A DNA stretch of 64,000 nucleotides from Phycisphaerales bacterium (GCA_027019265.1 JALUWX010000032.1:124001-188000), one strand, 5' to 3'; counted from the stretch's first letter, positions 17,608 to 26,644 are shown. Numbers and translations: made by a program. The notes: generated from the sequence alone by a model not told the origin.

Positions 17608-17964
17608 TCAACCGATCATCTGGATCGCACGGGCAATCAACGCTTCCAGGAGTGTGTAGACCGACAGCCCGAGCACGATCCCCGATGCGATCGTCAGGAT
17701 CGGATGATCGAGAAAGAACGAAGGCGGGTAGTTCGCGTTGACAGGGATCGCGTGCGCCCGCTTGGGTTTGAGCGGATCCGCATACACAAAGCACGCGAGG
17801 TCTTTGTTGAGCAGATCACGGTCGGTCAGCGGTGCGACCTTGACTTCGATCAATCCATGATCAAACGCGGTCAGTGTTGCGTCGTCCGCGTTCTGGGCGC
17901 TGATATCGAGTGTCCGTGTCGCTCGTGTCCGATGATCCTGTCCGGTCGCTTGATAGAACGGCAT
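17608..17964 (-). CDS. Small membrane protein with GspF-like N-terminal segment
   Basis: A 118-residue protein. Residues 1-45 (MPFYQATGQDHRTRATRTLD, then ISAQNADDATLTAFDHGLIE) resemble the short N-terminal beta segment of type II secretion/pilus GspF proteins, a piece also found alone in planctomycetes. The C-terminus has one membrane helix (about 93-113, TIASGIVLGLSVYTLLEALI). The ATG at 17964 has GAGGGA six bases upstream and is preferred to an earlier in-frame ATG. Function is unknown. Confidence 0.6.
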   Translation of the reverse strand: MPFYQATGQDHRTRATRTLDISAQNADDATLTAFDHGLIEVKVAPLTDRDLLNKDLACFVYADPLKPKRAHAIPVNANYPPSFFLDHPILTIASGIVLGLSVYTLLEALIARAIQMIG

Positions 17965-18046
17965 ACTGGTCCCTCGTTGTGATGAGCGAGGATACCAGAT
18001 CCAAAGCATTGCTGCAGAACGCCTTACACCCCCCATCAGGGGTGGG

Positions 18047-18709
18047 TCAAACCGCCACCACCCCCGGCTCGTGCTCGATGTACAGATCCGCTTCGGTCCG
18101 ATCGAACACTTCCTCCGGAGTCACACCCGGCGCGAGCTCTTTGATCTCGAAAAGCTGCTTCTCGTGATTCATCTCGAGCACACACAGATCCGTAATCACC
18201 ATGTCGATACAGCGCCGACCCGTGAGGGGGAGCGAGCATTCCTTGAGGATCTTGGGCTCGCCGTGCTTGTTGCAGTGCTCCATGGTCACGACAACCTTCT
18301 TCACCCCGGCGACGAGGTCCATCGCGCCACCCATGCCCTTGATCATCTTCCCCGGGATCATCCAGTTCGCGATATCACCCCGTTCACTCAGCTGCATCGC
18401 GCCGAGGATGCACATGTCGATGTGACCACCCCGGATCATCCCGAACGACTGCGAAGATGCGAACGAAGACGCGCCCGTGACGGCCGTGATCGTCTGCTTC
18501 CCGGCGTTGATCAGATCCGGATCCACATTGTCTTCTGAGGGGAACGGCCCAATACCGAGGAGCCCGTTCTCGGACTGCAGCCAGACCTCCATCCCATCGG
18601 GGATGTGGTTCGCGACCAGGGTCGGCATCCCGATCCCCAGATTCACTACGAACCCGTCTTGAAGTTCCTGAGCGGCGCGTTTGGTGATTTCTTCGCGTGT
18701 GAGCGGCAT
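18047..18709 (-). CDS. scoB: 3-oxoacid CoA-transferase subunit B
   Basis: A 220-residue beta subunit of succinyl-CoA:3-ketoacid CoA-transferase, which moves CoA from succinyl-CoA to acetoacetate. The active-site Glu lies in QSENGLLGIGPF; other blocks are VNLGIGMPTLVANHIP, GHIDMCILGAMQ and ITDLCVLE. Length fits the subunit. The ATG at 18709 (MPLTREEITKR) has TACCAT six bases upstream and no Shine-Dalgarno. The partner subunit gene is not adjacent but at 42748-43476, which is unusual because scoA and scoB normally form one operon. Confidence 0.93.
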   Translation of the reverse strand: MPLTREEITKRAAQELQDGFVVNLGIGMPTLVANHIPDGMEVWLQSENGLLGIGPFPSEDNVDPDLINAGKQTITAVTGASSFASSQSFGMIRGGHIDMCILGAMQLSERGDIANWMIPGKMIKGMGGAMDLVAGVKKVVVTMEHCNKHGEPKILKECSLPLTGRRCIDMVITDLCVLEMNHEKQLFEIKELAPGVTPEEVFDRTEADLYIEHEPGVVAV

Positions 18710-18715
18710 ACCCGT

Positions 18716-18721
18716 ATGGTA
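18716..18721 (-). promoter_or_regulatory. -10-like element TACCAT for leaderless scoB
   Basis: On the minus strand TACCAT is followed by six bases and the scoB ATG at 18709; no ribosome binding site is present. Confidence 0.5.
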
Positions 18722-18826
18722 GCAGATCACTCGAGTCTCCATCCGGAGTTGAGATTCCCTGCTTGTATTCAGAACCGATCTCTCTTAGCTTATCACAGAC
18801 CCGACCCGTTCCTTATCGAGCAACCC

Positions 18827-19621
18827 GTGATTAAACTCCGCGAACCAGACCTGGATCCGAAGGTCCTCGACCAGCTCGAGGAGCTCATCTTCGCGCATCC
18901 CGCCTACGGAGAGCTCTGCAAAGAACGCTTCGGTCATCTGGGTTCGCTCAAGGGCGCACGAGCACTCGATATCGGGTGCGGCGAGGGATACACCTCCGTC
19001 TATCTCGCCGTCAACGGCGCGGAAGTCCACGGGATCGACAAGCGATCCGGAGCGATCGATCGCGCGAACGAACTCGCTCGGTCCCACGGAGTCTCGGACC
19101 ACTGCTCGTTCAGGACCGGGCTCGTGGAATCGATCGATGCGCCGGATAACAGCTTCGACATCGTGCACTCCCAGGGGGTCCTCCAGTACACGGACCGTGC
19201 CAGGGTCATCGAAGAAATCCATCGGGTTCTCAAGCCCGGGGGGTTGCTCATCCTCATCGAGAACATGCCCAACCATCCCGTGATTCTGCTCGTCCGGGTG
19301 ATCCGGAGGATTGTCGCGGACGACGGAGCGGACAAAGCATATCTGGAATCGATCAAGGGCTACTTCAACTACCAGGAAGCGAGAGCCCTCATCGCACAGC
19401 TCGACGATGGGGACTGGCGCTGCAGACACCTCACGAGTCTCGCGACATTCTTCTGGCTCCGCCTCCAGTTCCTCCCCAACCTTGCGCCCGTGTACTGGAT
19501 CGACTCCGGGCTCAAATCATTCGACCGGATGCTCCTGAGCATGGTCCCCTGGCTCAACCGGTTCGTCTGGATCGGGAGTGTGTCGGGGCGCAAGAAACAG
19601 ATCCCCGGGGACACCCCATGA
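18827..19621 (+). CDS. Class I SAM-dependent methyltransferase
   Basis: About 264 residues. The Rossmann-type motif I is LDIGCGEGYTSVYLA, followed by the acidic VHGIDKRSG, the FDIVHSQGVLQY motif and IHRVLKPGGLLILIENM, all in the order of class I (Methyltransf_11) enzymes. The substrate is unknown. The start is uncertain: the frame is open far upstream into scoB, an ATG exists at 18713, but the 18710-18826 stretch looks like a non-coding promoter region, so the GTG at 18827 (MIKLREPDLDPKVL) is used. Its stop overlaps the following deacetylase-like gene by four bases, suggesting a joint role in cell-surface glycan or lipid modification. Confidence 0.8.
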   Translation: MIKLREPDLDPKVLDQLEELIFAHPAYGELCKERFGHLGSLKGARALDIGCGEGYTSVYLAVNGAEVHGIDKRSGAIDRANELARSHGVSDHCSFRTGLVESIDAPDNSFDIVHSQGVLQYTDRARVIEEIHRVLKPGGLLILIENMPNHPVILLVRVIRRIVADDGADKAYLESIKGYFNYQEARALIAQLDDGDWRCRHLTSLATFFWLRLQFLPNLAPVYWIDSGLKSFDRMLLSMVPWLNRFVWIGSVSGRKKQIPGDTP

Positions 19622-20940
19622 CGCTCCGGGTGATGCGCTGGCCATCCCCGTACCGGTTCGCGTTCGGGATCACGGATGATCCGGATCAGAGCAGAACCCC
19701 GCGCGTCCGCGCGATCTATGACGAGTGCGCGCGCCACGGGATCTCTCCGACACGGGGGCTCTGGGTGACGGCGCCCAACCGGGAGTGCGGGCTCGTGAAC
19801 CAAACCCCGCCGGACGACGGGGTCACCCTCGAGGACGAGGATCATCTCGAGCTGTGCCGGGAACTCCGAGCACGCGGGATCGAGATGAGCTGGCACGGCG
19901 CGAGCTCGGGGAACAACACCAGGAATGAATCTGTCGAAGCGCTCGAGCATTTCGAGCGATCCCTGGGGTCGGCGCCCAGACTGATTACATTCCACTCGCA
20001 CAACGCGGAAAACGTGCACTGGGGCGCGGGCTCGTTCCGTCCGGGATTCGTCCGATGGATCGCCGGCGCACTCGTCCCGCGGAAAACGGAACGCTTCGAG
20101 GGGGACGATCCCGAATCGCCCTATGGGTGGTCCGATGTCGTCCGAGAGCGGTTCGACTATGCGCGGCTCTACCGGACACTGAACGTCGATGTCCTGCGCG
20201 TGAACCCGAGCATGCCCTACCACTCCCCGTCCCGGCCGGATATCCGGTTCTGGTTCAGCGCGACAGCCCAGGACCTCAACGCGCTCCGACGGATCAACGA
20301 ACGATCCGTCCGGAAACTGCGGAAACGGGACGGTCTCTGTATGCTCTACGCGCACCTCGCCGAAAAGCTCGTGGACGACAACGGGAACGTCATCCCGGAA
20401 GCGAAACGGGTGTTCTCGCTCATCGGGGATCAAGACGACTGCTGGTGCTCCGGGGCCAGCGCCATCCTCGATCGGCTCCGCGCGATCAAGAACCTGGTGA
20501 TCCGGGAGCAACGCGCGGGGATCGTGATCGCGAACCCCACCCCGATCGACCTCCATGATCTCCAGATCCGGACGAGCCACAGCACACTCTACAACGCGAA
20601 CGGGGAGGAACTGGAACGGAATGAACACGGGCTCTTTGTCCTCCCCGAACTCCCCGGCGGCGCTTCGTGCCCCCTCTACCCGACCCGTGATCTTGCTTGG
20701 ATCTCGGACCCGAAGGGGATCTCCGTCTTCGAACGCGCCCGGCTCGTCCTCGAAGAAGCACGGCGCATCATCGCGCTCCGCGCACTCTACCGAGCCCCAC
20801 GGAAGTCGGGGATCCCGATCGAAGCGCTCCGATCTGTGAAGAACGGAACGAACAACCATGAGCCACCGTTCGTCCGGACCAACCACCTCCACCAACCGGG
20901 ATCCTCCCGCTCGGATCCGATCCCGAATCGAGCCGACTAA
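19618..20940 (+). CDS. Polysaccharide deacetylase-like (NodB-fold) protein
   Basis: A 440-residue protein. The opening FAFGITDDPDQSRTPRVRAI has the paired Asp of NodB-type deacetylases, and later blocks SWHGASSGNNTRNE and LITFHSHNAENVHWG place His residues as in the metal site. Such proteins are usually found with glycan assembly genes and are poorly characterised. The C-terminal 120 residues look like a separate beta domain. The ATG overlaps the methyltransferase stop (ATGA), so the two are co-translated. The assignment of fold is fair; activity is inferred. Confidence 0.65.
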   Translation: MTLRVMRWPSPYRFAFGITDDPDQSRTPRVRAIYDECARHGISPTRGLWVTAPNRECGLVNQTPPDDGVTLEDEDHLELCRELRARGIEMSWHGASSGNNTRNESVEALEHFERSLGSAPRLITFHSHNAENVHWGAGSFRPGFVRWIAGALVPRKTERFEGDDPESPYGWSDVVRERFDYARLYRTLNVDVLRVNPSMPYHSPSRPDIRFWFSATAQDLNALRRINERSVRKLRKRDGLCMLYAHLAEKLVDDNGNVIPEAKRVFSLIGDQDDCWCSGASAILDRLRAIKNLVIREQRAGIVIANPTPIDLHDLQIRTSHSTLYNANGEELERNEHGLFVLPELPGGASCPLYPTRDLAWISDPKGISVFERARLVLEEARRIIALRALYRAPRKSGIPIEALRSVKNGTNNHEPPFVRTNHLHQPGSSRSDPIPNRAD

Positions 20941-20949
20941 GGATCCCGT

Positions 20950-21372
20950 TTGCGTCTGCTCCTGACCCTGATCGTGGTCCCCTCCCTCACCCTCCTCGGG
21001 TTCCTGATCCCGGACTGGACCACGATCGCTGTGCTTGTGTACATCGGGCTCTGGATCGTGTTCGGGGGGGCCGTGCTCTCCTTCTGGATCGAGAAGCATG
21101 CGTATCCGATCTTGCGCATAACGGCGCTCACAATCGGCCTTTTCTATATCTTCGCCGCGATCGACACCATCCTCGGGGTCGTCCAGAGCGGCCAGAGCCC
21201 GGGCGCTCGAAACCCGATCTTCGGTCTCCTGATCATCGGGATCCCCGCGTTGATCTTCGCGATCACCGGTTGTCCGAAGTTCCGGGTGGAGTTCGATGAT
21301 TCTGATTCCAGCGAAGCATTCGATTTCGACGACGAACTCAGCGACGAGTGGGACGATCACCCTCGATCGTGA
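20950..21372 (+). CDS. Hypothetical four-helix membrane protein
   Basis: A 140-residue protein with about four membrane helices in the first 105 residues and an acidic C-terminal tail (EFDDSDSSEAFDFDDELSDE). Start is TTG at 20950 with AAGGA seven bases upstream, 9 bases after the previous stop, so it probably belongs to the methyltransferase/deacetylase run. Its 3' end overlaps the 3' end of a small minus-strand gene by 35 bases. No family is recognised. Confidence 0.6.
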   Translation: MRLLLTLIVVPSLTLLGFLIPDWTTIAVLVYIGLWIVFGGAVLSFWIEKHAYPILRITALTIGLFYIFAAIDTILGVVQSGQSPGARNPIFGLLIIGIPALIFAITGCPKFRVEFDDSDSSEAFDFDDELSDEWDDHPRS

Positions 21373-21484
21373 GTGAGGTCCGGACGGATCGCTTCTTCCT
21401 GGGCTTGAACAGCTTCACGAGCCACACAAGCGCCCCGATCGCCGCCAACGTCACGATCCAGAACTGCCAATCTCCCCAGGGCAT
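21338..21484 (-). CDS. Small FeoB-linked membrane protein
   Basis: A 48-residue protein (MPWGDWQFWIVTLAAIGALV, then WLVKLFKPRKKRSVRTSLTI) with one membrane helix and a basic cytoplasmic end. It starts 12 bases after the feoB stop with GGAG eight bases upstream, so it is the third gene of the feo operon. Many bacteria have a very small membrane protein after feoB (FeoC or a Cys-rich FeoB-associated protein); this one has no Cys at all. Its role in ferrous iron uptake is inferred from position. Confidence 0.65.
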   Translation of the reverse strand: MPWGDWQFWIVTLAAIGALVWLVKLFKPRKKRSVRTSLTIEGDRPTRR

Positions 21485-21496
21485 CCGTGTCTCCGA

Positions 21497-23446
21497 TCAA
21501 CCGATGATGCTCACGACACGATACGCGATCGCCGCCCCGAGATATGCAAGCCCGGACATCCACCCGAGCTGAAGCAGCGCCCACTTCCATCCCCCCGCTT
21601 CTTTCGCCGTCACGACCAGGGTGGGGAGACACTGCATCGCGAGGATGTAGAAGATCAGGAGCGACCACGATGTCGCTGGGGTGAAGAGGGGTGACCCGTC
21701 ATCACGCTGAGCGGTCGCAATCCGTTCCACGATCGAATCATCCTCAACATCGTCTGATCCGGTGATCTGGATCGCCATCGTGGACACAAAGACCTCACGC
21801 GCGGCGAAACTCGCAAGCACCCCGATCGTGAGCTGACGGTCGTACCCCAAGGGCTCGAACACGGGCTCGATCGTCGATCCGATCCGACCCAGGAACGATC
21901 GCTCCACGCTCGCGCGGGCTTCGATCTCGTCGGCCTGCGCTTCGAGCTCGGAAGCGCCCTCGACGACCACCGCCGCCTGCTCGCGCAGCTCGACGGCCTG
22001 CATGGGCGGATCCGAATGGGGGTACGCGCCGAGCCACCACAGGACGATCGAGATCGCGAGGATCATGGATCCCGCTTTCCGGAGGAACACCTTGGCACGA
22101 TCCAGAGTGAGCATCAACGCCGCACGGATATCGGGGGTCCGGTAGCTCGGGAGTTCGAGCGCCATGGGACGGGAACGTCCCCGGAGGATCGTCCGGCGCG
22201 CGATCAACGCACTCAGGAGCCCGGCGATCGCTCCCACGACGTAGCACCCTGTGAACGCGAGCGCCTGCGCGCTCGGTCGATCCGGGAAGAGCACCCCCGT
22301 GAGGAGCACATACACAGGGATCCGCGCGGTGCAGCTCATGAACGGCGCGACGAGGATCGTCGCGAGCCGGTCCTTCGGATCGGGGACGGCACGCGCCGCC
22401 ATGATCCCCGGGATCGCGCACGCATGGCTCGACAGCAAGGGCACGAACGAGTGACCCGACAACCCGAACGGGCGCATCACCCGATCGATCACGAAGGCTG
22501 CTCGCGCGAGGTACCCCGTCGATTCGAGCAGCGCGAGCATGAAGAACAGGAGCACGATCTGGGGAAGGAAGATCACCGTCCCCCCCACCCCCGCGATGAT
22601 CCCATCGACGAGCAGATCCCGGATCGCGCCCTCGGGGAGCAGCGACCCGATCCATCCGCCGAGGGTCCCGAACCACGCATCGATCAGGTCCATCGGGATC
22701 GCGGCGAGCTTGAAGATCGCATAGAAGAACCCCGTCATCACGAGCGCGAACGTGAACACCCCCAGGATCGGATGGGTGAACGCGCGGTCGAGCCGATCCG
22801 TCAATCGGTCGTGGAGCACACTCGCTTGGGGCGCCGCGACATGCGCGTAGATGTCCTCGCTCCACAGCTCGAGCGCATCCAGATCCGTCGGTGGGGTCCG
22901 GTCCGGGACCCTCGGATCTGACATCGCTTCGATAACGTTCTGAATCCCCTCGCCCGTCCGCGCGGAGCAGGACACCACGGGACACCCGAGACACTCGCTC
23001 AGCGCCTCGGTGTCGATCACGATCGACTTCCGCGCGGCGAGGTCCGTCATATTCACGACGACGAGCGTCGGGAGACGGAGTGCGAGCGCTTCGCCGACGA
23101 GGGTCAGGTTGCGCATCAGGTTTGTTGCATCGACGACCACGAGGAGCGTGTCAGGGACATGCGCCTCAAGCCCACGGGGCGCGAGTTCGCCCTTGAGCAC
23201 CCGTCGGCACACGCTCGACTCGGACGTATCCAGATCCAGCGCGTAGATCCCCGGGAGATCGATGATCGTGGAGTCCGCGTTCGTCGCGACACTCGCGTCT
23301 TGGGTGGTCCCGGGGAAGTTCGAGGTGTGAACCCGCGCGGACGAGATCCGATTGAACAGCGTGGACTTGCCGACGTTCGGGTTTCCGAGCACGGCGATCG
23401 TGCGCGGCGACGTCAACGGCTCGGTTCCCCTCGTGGTCGCGCTCAT
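21497..23446 (-). CDS. feoB: Ferrous iron transport protein B
   Basis: A 649-residue protein with an N-terminal G-protein domain (G1 GNPNVGKST at residues 21-29, G2/G3 region SNFPGTTQ and DLPGIYAL, G4-like NMTD, G5-like SART) and a membrane domain with two Gate motifs, the second around SCTARIPVYVLLTGVLF and SSHACAIPGIMAARAV. It takes up Fe2+ across the inner membrane. It follows feoA after 9 bases. A coiled, charged insert (about residues 505-545) lies between membrane helices. Length is shorter than E. coli FeoB (773) but normal for many phyla. Confidence 0.96.
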   Translation of the reverse strand: MSATTRGTEPLTSPRTIAVLGNPNVGKSTLFNRISSARVHTSNFPGTTQDASVATNADSTIIDLPGIYALDLDTSESSVCRRVLKGELAPRGLEAHVPDTLLVVVDATNLMRNLTLVGEALALRLPTLVVVNMTDLAARKSIVIDTEALSECLGCPVVSCSARTGEGIQNVIEAMSDPRVPDRTPPTDLDALELWSEDIYAHVAAPQASVLHDRLTDRLDRAFTHPILGVFTFALVMTGFFYAIFKLAAIPMDLIDAWFGTLGGWIGSLLPEGAIRDLLVDGIIAGVGGTVIFLPQIVLLFFMLALLESTGYLARAAFVIDRVMRPFGLSGHSFVPLLSSHACAIPGIMAARAVPDPKDRLATILVAPFMSCTARIPVYVLLTGVLFPDRPSAQALAFTGCYVVGAIAGLLSALIARRTILRGRSRPMALELPSYRTPDIRAALMLTLDRAKVFLRKAGSMILAISIVLWWLGAYPHSDPPMQAVELREQAAVVVEGASELEAQADEIEARASVERSFLGRIGSTIEPVFEPLGYDRQLTIGVLASFAAREVFVSTMAIQITGSDDVEDDSIVERIATAQRDDGSPLFTPATSWSLLIFYILAMQCLPTLVVTAKEAGGWKWALLQLGWMSGLAYLGAAIAYRVVSIIG

Positions 23447-23455
23447 GGGTTCCGA

Positions 23456-23746
23456 TCAATCGTTCGGGGTGACCATCACACGCGCGGCGATATCACGCGC
23501 CAGGCCGATCCGGCACCCACCCCCGCAGGCGCCCGAGAGCGACACGATACAGGGCTCCCCGAGTCGGCACATCGTGATCGATGCGTTGGGACGGAGCCCC
23601 ATCGCGCGGAGCATCCGGGTCTCGTCGTCCTGCGCACCATGGAGCGACACCCGACCGGATTGGCCGCGCGCCATCTGGGTCAGGGGGATCCTGATCTCCG
23701 TGTCGATCTCCGGGCTGTGTTGCGCGTCCGAGCGCTCCGTATCCAT
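23456..23746 (-). CDS. feoA: Ferrous iron transport protein A
   Basis: A 96-residue SH3-like protein that works with FeoB. The blocks IPLTQMARGQSGRVSLHG, MLRAMGLRPNASITMC and GGGCRIGLARDIAARVMV are the FeoA pattern. It is slightly longer than usual at the N-terminus. The ATG at 23746 has AGGAG seven bases upstream and is preferred to an earlier ATG at 23785, which would lie just downstream of the -10 box. It is the first gene of feoA-feoB-small protein and has a recognisable promoter and palindrome. Confidence 0.92.
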   Translation of the reverse strand: MDTERSDAQHSPEIDTEIRIPLTQMARGQSGRVSLHGAQDDETRMLRAMGLRPNASITMCRLGEPCIVSLSGACGGGCRIGLARDIAARVMVTPND

Positions 23747-23776
23747 GCACCGCTCCTGCGTAGAAAGGTCGGTCGG

Positions 23777-23806
23777 ATTGTACACGTATTGAGACTGGAT
23801 CTCAAT
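23777..23806 (-). promoter_or_regulatory. feoA promoter with overlapping palindromic operator
   Basis: On the minus strand TTGAGA, a 17-base spacer and TACAAT form a sigma70-type promoter 31 bases before the feoA ATG. A perfect inverted repeat, ATTGAGA-5-TCTCAAT (23788-23806), covers the -35 box and the spacer. The TTGAGA/TCTCAA arms are like half-sites of Fur-type boxes, and the position is right for repression by an iron-responsive regulator, but the central bases differ from the Fur consensus. Confidence 0.7.
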
Positions 23807-23834
23807 CAGTGCCTTGTTTCCGCCCGTTCTCGGA

Positions 23835-23863
23835 CAAAAAACACGGACCCTCGTGGGCCCGTG
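23835..23863 (-). terminator. Rho-independent terminator of the amylase gene
   Basis: On the minus strand CACGGGCCC and GGTCCGTG pair around a 5-base loop and are followed by TTTTTT. It lies about 28 bases after the amylase stop at 23891. Confidence 0.88.
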
Positions 23864-23890
23864 CCGGGAGAATCTGATTGTGTCCTTCGC

Positions 23891-26644
23891 TTACGGACAG
23901 CCCTGCTGGTACAGGGTCAGGAACGCGGACACATCGAAGAAGTCGTACTGACCATCGGGGTTCAGGTCCGCTTGGGGGTCTTCGTTCCCCAACGCCATCA
24001 GGAACGCGGAGAGATCGAAGAAGTCGAGCTGCCCGTCACCCGTGAAGTCGGGGAGACATCCATCGCCGATCGTGAACGTGCCCTGATGGACCGTGGTCGT
24101 TCCCGTGGGCTCGATCGCGACAACCGTCAACTCGTGTGTGCCGTCGGACAGGGTCCCGAAGGAACGACGGAACTCGTTCCGGTCGTACGGCGCGACGCGC
24201 GTCGAGGTGTTGATCAGGGTCAGCGGATCGGTCCCGCTCGGGACGTCGATGAGCATATGGAGGGCTTCGGTCGTCCGATCGAGAGTCTTCACGCTCAGCT
24301 CAGGGCTCGTGTCCTCGAGGTTCTGCCCTTCCTGAACGAACTCGACCTCGGGGGGGAGACGATCGACGTAGATCACCTTCCGGAGCTCGGTGTAGAGCGG
24401 GCTCGTCCCGCTCGGCCGGCGCTTGAACACGACGGTCGTCAGGTAGTGCATCCCCTCGTCGAGCTGGGTTGCGTCGATGGTCTGACGATAGAGCCCGAAC
24501 GAGTTCGCGCTCGTGTACAAGGGATCGTTGATCTCTAGGAACTCCTCGAACCCGGCGAAGCTCAACGCGGCCGGGGAGATGTCCGGCGCGCCGTTCCCGT
24601 TGTAGTCCTCGACACCCTGGTCGATCTTGAACAGCGCGTTGTCGTCCGTGTCCGGATCGAGCGGATCGGTCTGCGAGGTCTGAACCCGGATCTGGAACGA
24701 ATCGCCGTCAACAACGCTGATCTCGCTCAAACGCTGGAACCAGTCCGGGAGCGCGGGGTCGTCGGGATCGATCGTAGAGGATTCACCGATGATCGAGAGC
24801 TCGGCCGTCGGAAGCGCCTGCGCGTAGATGACATAGCCCTTGGCATGGGTTCCCGCGCTCGAGGTGTTATTAGGGACGCGCAGGGTCACGGACCCGTTCG
24901 CGCCCACAACGATCACTTCGGGGATGTCGTTGTTGGGATCGATCATCGGATCCGCGGCGTTCCCCGTCAGCTCGTGGAGCCGGGTCCCCTGGTCGTATTG
25001 GGTGTTGACTGTGACGGTCTGGAACCCCGCATCGAACCGGTCGTTCACACCCACAAGCACGTTCGCTTGGTTGTTGAACGCGCGTTCGAAGACAAGGACG
25101 TCGTTTACGTTGCTGTTGAGCTGGAAGTAGAACCCGTTTGCGACCTGGTTCCGGATCCGGAGCAGGGTCGGGTAGGTGTCGTCGTAGTCAGCGGCGACCG
25201 GGTCCCACCCGAGCGCGAGCGGCGAGCCCTCGCGCGGGAAGAACCCGCTCGAACGGAGCGGCACACCCCGCGCGTTGTGGTACACGATCGCGCGCCCGGG
25301 GCGCATTAGCATGTACGCATGGAGGAAGTGCCCCTGCTGCTGGGTCGTGGGGATCGGAGGGAGCGATCCGCCGTCACCGACGGAGCCGTTGTCGTGGGAG
25401 AACACGTGGTTGACCCCGAGCGATCCATTGACGAACCCGTCGTCGGCGACATCGAGGTGCCCGGAGTCCCCGCCGGCGAGCACGTTCGCCCATGTCCCGA
25501 GCCCGCCGCCGTTGAGGAGATTCCGCAGGTTCCCCGCGCCCCCGAGATCGAGCGAATCCCGATACGCGAACGTATCACGGCGGGTGTAGTTCGCGATGAT
25601 GTCCGAGTTGCTCGTCGTGTTCTCACCAAAGTTGAACGGGTTGATCTTCCGTCCATCGGGGGTGGTGCGTGTCATGTGGACGGCCGAATCGAAGAAACCA
25701 TCCCAGAACCAGCTCGGGGTGTGCTTGAGCGCATCGAGACGGAACCCGTCGATCCCCTGCTCCTCCATCATCCACTGCGCCCAGCGCATCAGGAGCCCGG
25801 TCCCGTTATCGACAACGGGATCACCCTGCATCGGGTTCGCGGTGTTGTAGGGGTAACGCGTGAAGGTCATCGGCCCCGGATTGCGCGAGGTCCCCGGGTT
25901 CACGATCACATCGGGAGTCAACGACTGGTCCGGGTAGAACCGCGCGTTGTTCGGATCCGGGAGGTTGAAGATTGTCCCGGCCGGGATGTTGTCGGGGTTC
26001 CCTTCTTCGACCGGGTGACGGATGAACTGGTTGTTCGATTCCTGCGCGATATCCACCAGCGCGACGAGATCACCCAGGAACTGGTCGTAGTTGATCCCTC
26101 CGGGGTTCTCGGATTGGTAGTAGCCCTGCGCGTTCCCGCCGTGGAAATCGCCCCAGTCATCCGTGGGGAGCTTGTCGCGGGGCGGATCCTCACGGGGGAT
26201 CCAGAACCCGGGATACCCCCCCTGCGCGTAGAACGCATCGGAGGTCGTCCGTCCGGAGTTGTGGTTGAACACCCCATCGACATACACCTCGACCCCGGCG
26301 AGGTGGAGTTCCTCGACCATCGCTTTGAACGTCGCTTCGGTCCCGTAGGTCGTCCGGCGACGGCTCGACGATGTGGTCGCGAGCGGGGGCTGACCCAGAT
26401 CGAACCGATCGAACACGTCGTACCCGACACTCAGAAAGGACGAGCGTTGGGGTGGGGGGAGCCAGATCGCGTTGTACCCGGCGAGGAACATGTCCGGGGT
26501 CCGGCGCTCGATGTCGTCCCATTCGAGCTCGTACCACTGGAGGAAGTTCTGAGAGAGTTGGGCCTCAGCAGTTGCCGCGATACCGACAAGGGAGGTGATC
26601 GCGGCCGCGAGTGCTGCTCGGGTCGGGGTCATCTTCAGGGTCAT
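23891..26644 (-). CDS. Secreted GH13 alpha-amylase with C-terminal GC-type dockerin
   Basis: A 917-residue exported enzyme that would hydrolyse alpha-1,4-glucans. Signal peptide residues 1-28 (ending TAEA|Q). The GH13 catalytic barrel shows region I VYVDGVFNHNSG (Asp123), region II GIDGFRLDALKH (nucleophile Asp304), region III FNFGENTT (probable acid/base Glu341) and region IV VFSHDNGS (Asp418). After a beta domain come Ig-like segments (about 640-860) and a doubled EF-hand-like tag, DFTGDGQLDFFDLSAFL and DLNPDGQYDFFDVSAFL, ending QQGCP. The ATG at 26644 has AGGA 10 bases upstream; the open frame beyond it has no signal peptide. It is divergent from the GH31 gene and has its own terminator. 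Confidence 0.9.
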   Translation of the reverse strand: MTLKMTPTRAALAAAITSLVGIAATAEAQLSQNFLQWYELEWDDIERRTPDMFLAGYNAIWLPPPQRSSFLSVGYDVFDRFDLGQPPLATTSSSRRRTTYGTEATFKAMVEELHLAGVEVYVDGVFNHNSGRTTSDAFYAQGGYPGFWIPREDPPRDKLPTDDWGDFHGGNAQGYYQSENPGGINYDQFLGDLVALVDIAQESNNQFIRHPVEEGNPDNIPAGTIFNLPDPNNARFYPDQSLTPDVIVNPGTSRNPGPMTFTRYPYNTANPMQGDPVVDNGTGLLMRWAQWMMEEQGIDGFRLDALKHTPSWFWDGFFDSAVHMTRTTPDGRKINPFNFGENTTSNSDIIANYTRRDTFAYRDSLDLGGAGNLRNLLNGGGLGTWANVLAGGDSGHLDVADDGFVNGSLGVNHVFSHDNGSVGDGGSLPPIPTTQQQGHFLHAYMLMRPGRAIVYHNARGVPLRSSGFFPREGSPLALGWDPVAADYDDTYPTLLRIRNQVANGFYFQLNSNVNDVLVFERAFNNQANVLVGVNDRFDAGFQTVTVNTQYDQGTRLHELTGNAADPMIDPNNDIPEVIVVGANGSVTLRVPNNTSSAGTHAKGYVIYAQALPTAELSIIGESSTIDPDDPALPDWFQRLSEISVVDGDSFQIRVQTSQTDPLDPDTDDNALFKIDQGVEDYNGNGAPDISPAALSFAGFEEFLEINDPLYTSANSFGLYRQTIDATQLDEGMHYLTTVVFKRRPSGTSPLYTELRKVIYVDRLPPEVEFVQEGQNLEDTSPELSVKTLDRTTEALHMLIDVPSGTDPLTLINTSTRVAPYDRNEFRRSFGTLSDGTHELTVVAIEPTGTTTVHQGTFTIGDGCLPDFTGDGQLDFFDLSAFLMALGNEDPQADLNPDGQYDFFDVSAFLTLYQQGCP

